From contig JABTTQ020003424.1 in NCBI GenBank assembly GCA_016081115.2, positions 970,725 to 1,034,724 on the forward strand: 64,000 bases of DNA, given 5' to 3'. This DNA is from Rehmannia glutinosa (lineage: Eukaryota; Streptophyta; Magnoliopsida; Lamiales; Orobanchaceae). Shown here piece by piece: positions 1 through 10,260 of this stretch (positions within the stretch are counted from its first letter, which is position 1; each line of letters starts with the position of its first letter). The position numbers were made by a program, and so were the translations under genes. The notes under the pieces were generated by a model. The model was not told where the DNA came from and ran no database searches. It worked only from the letters and a program-made list of their open reading frames with translations.

Positions 1-896
1 AATTCAAGATTACAACTCTATGAAACCAATACAAAGATTGAGTGCAAGTGTAATCAAGAATCTAAAAGCCTATACCTCAAAGATGTGCAAGTGAAAGTAC
101 TTAGGCTATTACAACAAGAATGTAAAAATGAAAGCTTGAACAATTTGCAGATTTCTTGTTGTGTATTTTGCTTGTATGTGTTGTTTTTTTGTGTCTTCAA
201 TTCATCCTCTATTAATAGGGAAGTCTTCACCAACATAGGCTCCCAACATAGGCTCCTCTATCTTCACTTTTGTCTACAAAAAGAAGATCACAAGATGTAG
301 AAATATTGTACAAAATTGAAAAGCAAATCTTGTTGTCACAGTTGCAACGGTTGGAATTTTTTTGTCAAAAAATAACATAGGCGGTTGCCCTGTTGAAGAT
401 TTCGACCGTTTGAAAAAATAGTGCGATCCGGTAGGGGTTGCGGGGGTCGGCCGGCCGCCGAGTGCGCGAGTCGGCCCTCCCTCGACCGGTCCCCCCCCTT
501 TTTTTCAAAGCCGCATGTTCTATTTCGAGTTTCTTATCTTGGTGCAGGTCGACCACTTTGGGCGACTGTCGACCTCCCCTTTAAAATGTTGTCCGATTTT
601 TCAAAAATAAACTTTAAGAAATACTCCAAAAAATTAGTAAAAACATTTTAAATCATTTGGGAGTATTTAGACAACATTTTTACACATAGTTTTGGTGTGA
701 AAACAAATTTAAACAAAACCATCAAAAGTGTTGTCCAATTTTTATCAAATTAAAAACTCTAAGAAATACTCCAAAAATTAGTAAAAATATTTTAAATCAT
801 TTAGGAGTATTTGGACAACAAATAAAAACATTGTTTTGGTTTAAAAACTTATTAAAACAAAATCATCAAAATCTTGATAAAAATATTTATCTAACA
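1..896 (-). mobile_element. Partial copia LTR, inverted, at the left window edge
   Basis: Read on the minus strand from 896 leftwards, this begins TGTTAGATAAATATTTTTAT and matches the complete solo LTR at 56086-57344 through U3, the GGTCGACC-rich middle, the 'cttcttttttgtagac' region near 280-300 and the part following the splice-like 'cttgttgtaata' segment. The remaining roughly 350 bp of the LTR and the body of its element lie outside the window to the left. The terminal CA (895-896 on the plus strand) marks the outer end of the LTR. It abuts, without spacer, the middle of a plus-oriented LTR of the same family. Confidence 0.85.
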
Positions 897-1961
897 TCTC
901 GTGTGTGAAGTTGATTTTAGAAACAAAAATGAGACAAACACAAAACAGGATGGAGGTCGACGTGTAGGTCGATCGTGTCCGAGTTTGAATGAAATTGATC
1001 AAACTTCTCGTATTGAAACTTTGAGGACGTCGATGGTCAAAGGGGTGTCGGGTCGGACCCTCGTCGACCGGTCGACTTGTGCAATTTGTGCTATGTTCGT
1101 CAAAGTCTTATTTCTATTCGACCGGTCGCCCTATATGTTTATAAACAAATTCTAACTGTTGAACAACAGACAACTTTTCCTTAAATTGTGGGGTTGATTT
1201 CTAACAGCTTATAATCTTGATTTTAATTGCATATTTTTGTAAAAATCAGTCCCCAAGAGGAGCCTATCATTGATCAATCATCTTCTATAAATAGAGGAAG
1301 TTTTGGAGCAACAAAAAAATATTACTACTATACAATAAGAGATATACTCAAGCATATATTGTGTTCTTCATTTTCAATATTCTTGTTGTAATAGCCTAAG
1401 GTCTCTCACTTTCACATTTTGAGGTCTAGGTTTTATTCTTGATTACACTTGCACTTTTGAGTTGTTATATTTTTCAAAGTGTAATCTTGATTGTAATTCA
1501 TCATCCAAACACAAGATATCCTTGTGTGTATTCTTGTGGTAAAAATACACTTGGGTGATCTTAGGTGTTGAAGAGTGTGGTGCTCTTCATTGGTGAAAGA
1601 AAGGTTGTGGTAATCTTCTTGTGAAAGAGTTTGGTGCTCTTCGAGGTGTTGGAGAGTTAGGTTCTCTTCAAGTCGGAAGATTGTGGTAATCTTCAAAGAG
1701 TTGTTGTAAAGTGATGTTGTAATAGTTTTGGTAACTATTTATAAAATTCTTTTTCTTTTTGAAATCCATCCCAGGAGATCTTTGGGGTGGTCGAGGATTA
1801 GGCCCTAGGTGGGTTGAACCTCTATAAATCGAAGCATGTTATTTACTTCCCGCACTTCCATTATTGTCTTTGCTTGTTTCATTCGAAAAAAGAGGACATA
1901 ATCGATAAAATGGGCATAATCTATTCACCCTCTCTAGATTATCGTAGCACTTGGACTTACA
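897..1961 (+). repeat. 5' LTR of the copia element, missing its first ~360 bp
   Basis: It aligns from 897 with position 6823 of the 3' LTR ('tctcgtg...') through to the shared end 'ctctagattatc...ggacttaca' at 1961. The first part of the LTR (equivalent to 6461-6822) is absent here and replaced by the inverted LTR at 1-896. Short 'gtggtaatcttc' repeats at 1560-1700 and 7290-7480 differ in copy number between the two LTRs. Confidence 0.85.
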
Positions 1962-1963
1962 AA

Positions 1964-1977
1964 TGGTATTAGAGCTA
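1964..1977 (+). promoter_or_regulatory. Primer-binding site (initiator Met tRNA type)
   Basis: TGGTATTAGAGCTA lies 2 bases after the LTR end and differs by two transitions from the usual copia primer-binding site complementary to initiator tRNA-Met (TGGTATCAGAGCCA). It fixes the orientation and the 3' boundary of the 5' LTR. Confidence 0.85.
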
Positions 1978-2033
1978 AACTCTTTGGCAAGCTTGTTCCA
2001 CATTGCGAGTAAAGAGGAACGATCATTGGCTAC

Positions 2034-3030
2034 GAACGAAGTCTACCTCACCACCGCCTCCACCAACAAGCCACCACTATTTGATTCCAATAATTATATA
2101 TTTTGGAAAGAAAGAATGAAATGCTTCTTACAAAGTTGCGGGTTCGATATTTGGAACACGGTCATAAATAGAGAATCTATCCCATTGAAAGATGGAACTC
2201 AAAATTCCAATGTTCTCAAAGAGCTCAATGATGAAGACAAGAAAATCCTCTCCTTAAACGGTAAAGCTCTAAATATTCTTTATTGTTCACTTACCTCTTA
2301 GGAATATGATCATATTCTAGGAATTCAATCAAAGACATGAAGTGTGGAGAAAATTAGAAGCTATCTATGAAGTATATGCAAATGAAATGAGCTATTCAAA
2401 AACATTTACTTCTCAATCGGATACAACATCAAATCCGACAACATGGGATGGATGAGATTCTTACAACTTCCAATGATGATGAAGTCGAGCAATATTTTAT
2501 GGGCATCAAAGAAGAAAATAAGGCACGCTATAACTCCTCTACTTCTTTTGATATTGAATTGCAAGATGATTATGGTGAATTGCAAAATGATTTTGATGAG
2601 CTTCAAAATAAATTCCAAAGATTGCTTGTTAAATACAAAAATTGAAAAAGTTATTCAATGTTTTGAAAAATGATAAGGATAGCTTATTTACTTCTTATGA
2701 ATCACTTTCTTGTGCTCACAATACCACACTTGATAAAGTTAGAAACCTTGAGAAGGATAATGAATTTCTCGTGAAGGATATTAATTGCATGAAAAATGAT
2801 TGGACAAAGTTTAATTTGAGTACCAATAAAATGACCAAAATACTTGATATTCATCGTTGTGAACATTTGAAATTATGACTTGATTATAAGCCTAATGTTG
2901 TTAATCATAAGAAAAAAATCAAGTCTCTAAGCATGTTGGTCATTATGCTCCTAAAATTATTACATGTTTCTATTGTGGTAAAAAGGGTCACACGGCAAAT
3001 TATTGTCGGGCTAGAAAAGTCTCATTGCTA
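2034..3030 (+). pseudogene. copia gag remnant with CCHC zinc knuckle
   Basis: The N-terminal part (about 2034-2301) reads as a copia gag domain with PPLFDSNNYIFWKERM followed by WNTV, the pattern of DUF4219/UBN2 capsid regions. The frame then breaks. Segments at 2448-2645 and 2642-2878 encode acidic, coiled-coil-like stretches (ELQDDYGELQNDFDELQNKF) typical of Sirevirus gag. A zinc knuckle CFYCGKKGHTANYC is at 2965-3006. At least three frame changes and stops separate the pieces. The protein would have formed the retrotransposon particle and bound element RNA. Confidence 0.8.
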
Positions 3031-3059
3031 ATTCCGAAGGACCCAAACACTTGAGGGTA

Positions 3060-3590
3060 CCACAAGAAAATTCCATGATAGGTACTTGGCGCAACAAAAA
3101 TCAAAGGAATTTCAAATTGTCAAAACGACAACAAACGTTTGCGCCACTTGATCTAAGGAAAAGACATTATCAACAAAATCAATTATCAAGAAGGAGATAT
3201 TATCAACAATGGGAAGAACGCAAACCTTGGAAATGGAGTTGAAGGAGAAGCCATCATCAACAAAATAATTTTCTAAGAGAAATACATCATCAACAATGGG
3301 AAAGACACAACCCATGCAAATGGAGTAATTAGTAAACCGTATCTCCCTATTAAAATACGCATAGAGTTTTGTTATTATGCATGCTTGTATTTTTGCCTTA
3401 ATTGTCAAAATAATTTTCAAAGATATCTCTTAAAAAATGAGATCTCTATTAAATACTCTCGGATTTTCAAAAACTCTTTTAAAGGAGACCTTGTATGGAC
3501 ATTTTTTTAAACTCTTGTATACATACAAGTTTTATCATCTCTTGTGGATTTAAGAAAAACATTATATACTTGTGTTATTTCTTAAAATTG
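3060..3590 (+). other. Copia interior with no recognisable domain
   Basis: Protease and the N-terminal zinc and catalytic parts of integrase should lie here. I see no Asp-Ser/Thr-Gly protease motif or DDE triad. Short AAGAAG/CAACAA-rich segments repeat between 3160 and 3300. This is best read as deleted and diverged element interior. Confidence 0.5.
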
Positions 3591-3799
3591 CCTTAGCCAT
3601 TTTTGTCCATTACCATTTTTACTATGCTCTTGTGCAAGACGTTTTGTCAAAGTTTTAAATATCTAGATATACATGTCCATCAACATATTATCTAATTTAT
3701 GATTTATCAAGATTGACATAAACAATTGAGGCATGATCATTATTGTTATTTTACTCTCATAGACAAGATATGTTTGGGCTATTTTTCTTGCTAAAATAA

Positions 3800-3950
3800 G
3801 CGATGCCGTTAATGAGTTTGTTAAGTTGTGTAGACTTATTGAGGAATGAGAAAGGATGTACTCCAAATATTAGTTACTTCAAAATATTTGGATGTAAATG
3901 TTTTATTATGAACAACAAAGACCAATTGGATACCCAATGATGATAGTGAT
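3800..3950 (+). pseudogene. Copia integrase C-terminal remnant
   Basis: The plus-strand frame near 3853-3935 reads KGCTPNISYFKIFGCKCF followed by an acidic stretch. This is the conserved segment at the C-terminal side of copia integrase, usually followed at some distance by the RT domain. The catalytic core upstream is missing. A stop codon follows shortly after. Confidence 0.65.
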
Positions 3951-3959
3951 GAAGAAGAC

Positions 3960-4930
3960 AACATTGAACAAATCTTTCAAATGGTGCTCCAAGATGAAGA
4001 TTGGTTTATAGAATTACAAGATGAGCTAAATCAATTCAAAAAAATTGGGAATTGGTACCATGTCCTCCATCACAAATGATTATACGTACAAAATGGGTAT
4101 TCCGTAACAAACTCGATGACCAAGGCAATATCATTTGAAATAAGGCAAGAGCTCAAGGTTATTGTCAAGAAGAAGGTATTGATTATGATGAAACTTTTGC
4201 ACCGTAGAAGACGTTTAGAAGCTATTCATATTTTACTTGCCTATTCTTGTTTTAAAAATTTCAAGCTTTACCAAATGGATGTTAAATCCGTCTTTCTAAA
4301 TGATTTTATTCAAGAAGAAGTCTATGTAAAACAACCTCCGGGTTTGAGAATTTTTCTAGGCCCAATGATGTTTATAAACTTAAAAAGGCCTTGTATGGTT
4401 TAAAACAAGCACCCTGTGTATGGTATGATAGACTTAGCTCTTTTCTTTTACAAAATAGATTTACAAGGGGTAAAGTTGATAGTACTCTCTTTGTTTTTGA
4501 AAAAAGGCAAGATTGCTTATTAGTTCAAATATATGTTGATGACATTATATTTGGTGCTACTAATGAATCCTTGTGCAAGAAATTTTCTAAGTTATTGCAA
4601 GGTAAATTCGAGATGAGTATGATGGGGAGCTAAACTTCTTCCTTGACTTCAAATTAAGCAATGCCAAAAAGGGATTTATATTTCACAATCAAAGTATACA
4701 AAAGAACTTTTGAAGAAGTTCGGCATTGAATAAAGAAGAACCGTCACTACTCCAATGACAACCTATATCAAGTTGGACAAAGATCAAAAAGGCAAGTCGA
4801 GTTGATGAATCCAAGTATCGAGGTATGATTGGTAGTTTATTTTTTAAAACCGCAAGTAAACCGGATATTCTTCATGTTGTATGCCTATGTGCTCATTTTC
4901 AAAGCAATCCCAAAGAATCTCATTAAAGTA
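3960..4930 (+). pseudogene. Copia reverse transcriptase / RNase H remnant
   Basis: The polymerase reads in three or more frames. 'ELQDELNQF' is near 4012. The 4116-4403 frame contains YQMDVKSVFL and EEVYVKQPPG. The 4391-4633 frame contains YGLKQAPCVWYDRLSSFL and the catalytic YVDDIIFG at about 4530-4553. SMMGELNFF-type sequence follows at 4617 after another frame change, and a diverged RNase H-side segment (SKYRGMIGSL) is near 4815. The active-site aspartates are present but the frames are broken, so it is inactive. The motifs firmly place it in Ty1/copia. Confidence 0.9.
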
Positions 4931-5094
4931 CCATTAAAAAAATTCAATATTTGAAAGACACTTCTTCTTATGACTTGTTTTATCCAAAGTTTTAAAATGT
5001 TCACATTTTTGAGCAAACACGTCCGATTTAAATAATTTCCCAAAATACGATTCTTCATAACCGAACTAAACATATTGAGATTCGACATCATTTC

Positions 5095-6460
5095 TAAGGG
5101 ATTGTGCTTCTTAACAAAAAAATGAGATATGCTTAATTCCGTCTCAATTTTAACTCGTGGATATTTTTAAAACCATTAACCGCCGAGTCTTTTGCCTCAT
5201 TTCGAGCTTGTTTAGGCATAATGCATATTGAATAAGGTCTATATTTGTATTTTGCGCGTTTTTAAAACTTAGGAGTGAAAAATCGGATTTTTGGATCAAA
5301 ATTCGGACAGAACAAGAAAGACTAGTCCAGTGACCAAATGGAGTGAGATCGACCTCACCTTCGATCGGTCGGCCTAGTCAATTTTTTTGATAAAATCAGT
5401 TTTGTTCCGACTTAGCACATTTCATGCGGTTTTCACCAATTTTGAATCCCTTTGCATTTTCACACACAATTCACTCAAAATGAATTTTGTTATATAATTT
5501 ATCTATCTTGGACTTCATATTGCTCGTTTATCATCATGGTTGCTCATCTTTATCGATTATTTGGTAAGATTAATTGGTAAGAAATATACTCCTTAATCTC
5601 AATTGGGTTCAACCCTTGAGAACTTGGCTTTATGTTCATGTCTTGATATAATTCATGTATATTTGTGATGAGCATATTGATCATTGTTGATCGTATATTA
5701 TATAATTGCATTTGGTGATGAAAAATTGGGTTTGATTATATTTACAAGGGATATATACATCTTCTTTATTATTTGACGACGCCAAGTATTCAATGAATTA
5801 TTCAAAGAAAATTTCATCAATTACATGATTCTCTCGATTTTACAAGTTTTATAAGTTTATAGAGATCATGTTTTGCCATTCATATGAGCTTTTACAAATT
5901 AAATGATAGACTTTTCTCTTTTTATTTGGAATTTAAGCTTCTTTATTCGAAAAGCTCGATAAATCGGTTCAAATGCGCACTTTGATATGATAATATGATG
6001 TTTTTATCGCTAACATTATTTTTGATGATTCCAAAGGGGAGAAATAGAAAATACGCACTTTAGCTCAAAGAAGCTAAAATAAGCTGCGAAAAAAGCTATA
6101 AGTTATGGCTAGTAAAAGCCAAAAGTGTGAACAAAATCTAGTCCAATGGACTTGCTATACTTGATAAATGATTGTTTACGAGGGGAAACTTCTAAGTTCT
6201 TGATTCTTGAGCTTATTTTGTAAAAGCTAAAGTTTTTAGATTTTGTTTGATTGCTTCTATACACATCTTGATGTGCTTGTTGGAAGCGGGGAGCTTTTGC
6301 AAAATATTTTTAAAAATCGTTACTCCCATCCTTGTGTCTATTATGCATGGATTGTTGTTGCTCTAAACAGATAGTTATTCTTTGATTGGAAAATTTATTT
6401 TGTTTTCAAAATTGACCTATTAAAATTATTTTGGTTTGTAATCATCGAAAAGGGGAAGTT
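5095..6460 (+). other. Copia 3' non-coding region and polypurine tract
   Basis: There are no reading frames of note. A stretch at about 5325-5385 again carries GGTCG/GATCGACC motifs like those in the LTRs. A polypurine tract 'cgaaaaggggaag' (about 6446-6458) sits 2-3 bases before the 3' LTR, as needed for plus-strand priming. Confidence 0.7.
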
Positions 6461-7741
6461 TGTTAGATAAATATTTTTATCATGATTTTGATGATTTTGT
6501 TTAACTATGTTTTTACACCAAAACAATGTTTCTAAATGTTGTCCAAATACTCCCGAGTGATCTAAAAAGTTTTTACTATTTTTTCAAGTATTTCTTGAAG
6601 TTTATATTTGACAAAAATTGGACAACACATAAATGTTTTATCATGATTTTGATGAATTTATTTTATTGTGTTTTTACACGAAAATAATATTTCTAAATAT
6701 TGTCCAAATACTCGATCGTTCTAAAATGTTTTTATTATTTTTGGAGTATTTTTTGAAGTTTACTTTCGACAAAAATTGGACAACACTTATGTCTCAAGCT
6801 TGACTCTGTCGCCTATAGAGCATCTCGTGTTCAAGTTGATTTTAGAAATAGAAATGAGACAAACACAAAATAGAGAGAGAGGTCGACCGGTCGACTTAGG
6901 CCGATTTGGTGGCATCGATCGGTCGACGTGTAGGTCGATCGGTGTGTCCGAGTTTGAATGAAATTGATCAAACTTCTCTGTATTGAAACTTTGAGAACGT
7001 CGACCGATCAAAGGGGGTGTCGACTGCTCGTTCGGACCCCGTCGGCCGGTCGACTGTGCAATTTTGAGCTATATTAATTGTGTTCTTCATTTTCAATATT
7101 CTTGTTGTGATGATAGCCTAAGGTCTTTCACTTTCACATCTTGAGGTCTAGGCTTTATTCTTGATTACACTTGCACTTTTGAGTTGTAATATTTTTCAAA
7201 GTGTAATCTTGATTGTAATTCATCATCCAAACACAATATATCCTTGTGAGTATTCTTGTGGTAAGAATATAATTGGGTGATCTTAGGTGTTGAAGAGTGT
7301 GGTGCTCTTCATTGGTGAAAGAAGGTTGTGGTAATCTTCTTGTGGAAGAGTTTGGTGCTCTTCGAGGTGTTGGAGAGTTCGATGCTCTCCAAGTTGGAAA
7401 GATTGTGGTAATCTTCACAAGGTGCCGTTGAAGGAAGATTGTGGTAATCTTTAAGGGAGATTGTGGTAATCTTCAAAGAGGTATTGTACGGTAATGTTGT
7501 AATAGTTTTGGTAACTATTTATAAAATTCTTTTTCTTTTCGAAATCCCTCCCGAGGAATCTTGGAGTGGTAGAGAATTAGGCCCTAGGTGGGTTGAACAT
7601 CTATAAATCGAAGCGTGTTATTTACTTGGCGCACTTTCATTCTTGGCTTTGCTTGTTTCATTCAAAAAAGAGGGCATAATCGATAAATTGGGCATAATCT
7701 ATTCACCACCCTCTAGATTATCATAGCCACTTGGACTTACA
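6461..7741 (+). repeat. 3' LTR of the copia element (1281 bp)
   Basis: It starts TGTTAGATAA after the polypurine tract and ends 'ggacttaca', the same terminus as the 5' LTR. The first ~320 bp consist of two diverged tandem copies of a ~160-bp unit (6465-6625 and 6632-6785), each with 'ttttgatga', 'gtttttacac', 'attgtccaaatactc' and 'gacaaaaattggacaac'. The middle (6880-7060) is dense in GGTCGACC-type palindromes. The 3' part carries 'gtggtaatctt' repeats. Confidence 0.88.
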
Positions 7742-8920
7742 AATTCAAGATCAACCAGTCTTCAACAAAAGTCGAAGTCTCGGAGTTGAGCAAGAATGAT
7801 GTCTTTCCAACAAGACAAAATGGTAAGCACTAGCCGTTGGGAAGAAAAGAGATCGAGTAGAGTTGGCGCATTCCAAATGTTTCATAACACAAGGAGAGCT
7901 AAAATGTCCGAGAAGGATGGAGAGAAGTTAAAATAATATTCGACATCACTCAAAAGGATTATATTTTTCCTTGTGATGTTCTATATTACCTACAACAACC
8001 TATAGTTGGAAGGTATCAAGGAAGCCTGAAGATAGGTGAAATTAAGTCGACTATCACATGAATAGCAAGGAAAATTCCGAGCAATTAATACTAGGTATTG
8101 AATTTCTCGAGGATCATAAACCTTGGGAAAGATTACAAGATGGAATGGAGTTCACAAAGTGACCACTAGTTCCGGTGTCTCAACCCGAGTCTTCAAGTCA
8201 ACCCAACACCTCTGGGGTAAAAAGAGAGAGTTGAATCTTAGGCCACAGCAGACAAATCTAAGGTTCAAAGCGACGAGATTAAGATTTCTCCAATGCATGT
8301 ATATCAACGACAATAGGAACAATTAGTTACAAAAAGAGGTATTAACCGGAAAAACAATGGTTGATATCTCGGGCAAGTATCCCGAGTTTGGATGAAACCA
8401 GAAGTCATCCAAATGAAGTTCAAGAATGGTATACTTCGGAGGTTTAGCTTCAATTTTATCAGATCACCTAGATTCCCAAAAATTTCAAAATTACCGAAAT
8501 AGATTGGGAAAGCAGTTACGAGACTTGGGCCAACAATCCACACTTGACCGGAGGAGATATGTTGAAACTATATTTTATTAGTGCACTCCCGAACCAACGA
8601 AAAAAGCTTTAATGAAGCTTTTCATTTCATCAAGCTAAGAAGACCGGATGAAAATGCCTTAAAATACATTAAAGCGGCTTCACCGAAAGAAGTACCATTG
8701 TTAGTAAGAGCAATTTCCAAAGATGAAGCTTCTACACGACGAGCATGTGGTCTTTGGGTTTGTCTAATAGAAATAGACAAAGTCAAATATTCATTCAAGT
8801 TGTTTTTGAGTAATTCACAAATGGATCTTTCCTCTCGAATTTGATGACAGGATCAACAACATGATTTGCGGAGGAACTTTTCGAGACAAAGGGAAGAATT
8901 CTCGGGAGAACAAAATTTTG
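7742..8920 (+). pseudogene. Decayed viral- or retroelement-like reading frames
   Basis: Several short plus-strand frames can be read, for example 7800-7940, 8123-8326 and 8581-8844. Changes of frame and stops separate them. I recognise no diagnostic catalytic motif. The frame near 8480-8600 and the basic, Gln/Arg-rich segment near 8830-8928 look like parts of one former protein. Their position just upstream of an as-1/TATA promoter suggests an endogenous pararetrovirus (Caulimoviridae) remnant. A gag of an LTR element is the alternative. Confidence 0.35.
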
Positions 8921-8928
8921 GCGAGCAA

Positions 8929-9283
8929 TAGGGAAGGCGGCGGGCGGGTCGGGGTGGGTATCTCGATACCGGACCCATCCGTGGGGTGGGACGGGATGGG
9001 GCGGCGGGTCGCCCGTGGTGATTTTTTAATTTTTTATCTTAGATTTTATATTATTAATAATTTTTAATATTATATTTTATATTATAAATAAATATTATTT
9101 ATAAAATTTTACATTATATGTTAAATATAATATTAAATACATAAAACTATATTGTTTTATATAATATATAAAATATACATTAAATATATTACAAAACAAA
9201 AAAATAGCAAGGGCGGGCGGGGCAGGTGAAACCCCGCCCGCCCGCCTGGGTCACGGAGCGGGCGGGTCATTTTGCCACCCTTA
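8929..9283. mobile_element. hAT-type MITE (355 bp) splitting an older frame
   Basis: It is flanked by 8-bp target duplications GCGAGCAA (8921-8928) and ACGAGCAA (9284-9291), 7 of 8 matching. The ends are TAGGGAAGGCGGCGGGCGGG on the left and GCGGGCGGGTCATTTTGCCA followed by CCCTTA on the right. These are inverted GC-rich termini of the 'TAGGGGTGGCAAAA' type common in plant hAT MITEs. The core 9020-9205 is almost pure A/T. Removing it rejoins one open frame across the site. Confidence 0.85.
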
Positions 9284-9573
9284 ACGAGCAAAGAAACTTA
9301 GCAAAAATTCGTAACATGGCACATGTTGGTCGTTGGATCGATCAAATCTATCAAGCATGCCCTGAACATAAAGAACCCGAGCTTGGAAAAGGATTCCGAC
9401 CTAAACCCGACCGACAAGACCACACAACTGGAAAGGACAAGGGCCCAACTCACAAGATGCGTTATCCCCGGGACCACGCAAACCAAATTTTTAAAAGATT
9501 TCCCAACAACTATTACATGGCCGAGTCACGAAAAGAAAAGGAAAGAAAAGGAAAAGCGGTGACAAGACAATAA
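9284..9573 (+). pseudogene. C-terminal remnant of the interrupted protein
   Basis: An open frame resumes directly after the MITE target duplication and runs to a stop at 9571-9573. It is basic (Lys/Arg-rich C-terminus, ERKGKAVTRQ) and has no recognisable enzymatic motif. It lies immediately upstream of the as-1-like promoter, the place of the last gene before the intergenic region in a pararetrovirus genome. No function can be assigned from sequence alone. Confidence 0.4.
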
Positions 9574-9583
9574 TTCAAGAGTA

Positions 9584-9661
9584 TGACATAAGCGGTGACG
9601 TCTTACATATCAACAATATTTGAAGTCCACCTTTGAAGTCCAGGACTTATCTCTATAAATA
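9584..9661 (+). promoter_or_regulatory. as-1-like element plus TATA box (pararetrovirus-type promoter)
   Basis: TGACATAAGCGGTGACGTC (9584-9602) holds two TGAC(A/G) half-sites in the tandem arrangement of the as-1 element bound by TGA bZIP factors in caulimovirus promoters. A TATA box TATAAATA follows at 9654-9661. A short direct repeat GAAGTCCA lies between them (9622-9642). The leader downstream has no long frame, and AATAAA-like sites occur near 9840-9870. The arrangement is seen in the sequence; the viral origin is inference. Confidence 0.55.
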
Positions 9662-10260
9662 GCAAGCGTTGAAGGAAGCCGAGGACATCGAATATTTTCC
9701 TTAGTTTTCTTATAATAAATTCCGAGAGAAAAATTGTAATATTTTGAGTGTTTTAGTTTTAAGTTTATGTATTTTCGAGTGCAAGCCTCATATATGAGAG
9801 GCTAAACAAGTTTTCATCTCCCAAAAGGAGATTACTAATGTAATAAATATTTCAATAAGTTCTTAATAAAAAAGGGCTTTCTGCTTCAACATGTGTTCAT
9901 AATATTCTATTAATTCATCCCGTTTAAAGATTACTATGTACGCTCAAGTAGGAAACGAACAATGTTGTCTTTGACGATTCTTTGAAGGAGTCGGATAACT
10001 TGCGATCATCTTTCCCGAGGGTTAAAATTGAATAGTGAGGAGATGTTTGTCAAAAGATCAAAGGCGAGAATTTTCCAACCGGGTGGTATTGCGAGTCATC
10101 TCACCCGGTGTTGTTTTGGCCAAAGAAGGTATGGATTTTAAGGGATTTATTAATTTTACGGAAGATGTTGGGCTCGATATGGTCGTGATGGACTATATCC
10201 ATTTTATCGAAGCCTTAGTCGAAAATAGATTATGTAGAATTATAAATTTTACATAAGTAT
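9662..10260 (+). other. Leader-like region and short frame downstream of the promoter
   Basis: It is A/T-rich with a small inverted repeat 'gcctcatatatgagaggc' (9786-9803) and poly(A)-signal-like TAATAAATAT at 9841. An open frame of 73 codons at 10035-10256 contains VGLDMVVMDYIHFIEALVEN and has no recognised domain. If the upstream promoter is that of a pararetrovirus, this would be the start of its next gene, now decayed. Confidence 0.3.

Larger units (their letters stand above)
897..7741 (+). mobile_element. Decayed Ty1/copia (Sirevirus-like) retrotransposon
   Basis: The plus-oriented element has a truncated 5' LTR (897-1961), a primer-binding site (1964-1977), gag with a zinc knuckle, an integrase C-terminal remnant, reverse transcriptase and RNase H remnants, a long non-coding 3' region, a polypurine tract (about 6446-6460) and a full 3' LTR (6461-7741). 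Order and motifs are those of Ty1/copia. The RT motifs (MDVKS-FLN, YVDDIIFG) and the gag coiled-coil style resemble Sirevirus/Maximus elements; that lineage call is inference. Reading frames are broken throughout and most of protease and integrase is missing, so it cannot be autonomous. Confidence 0.88.
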
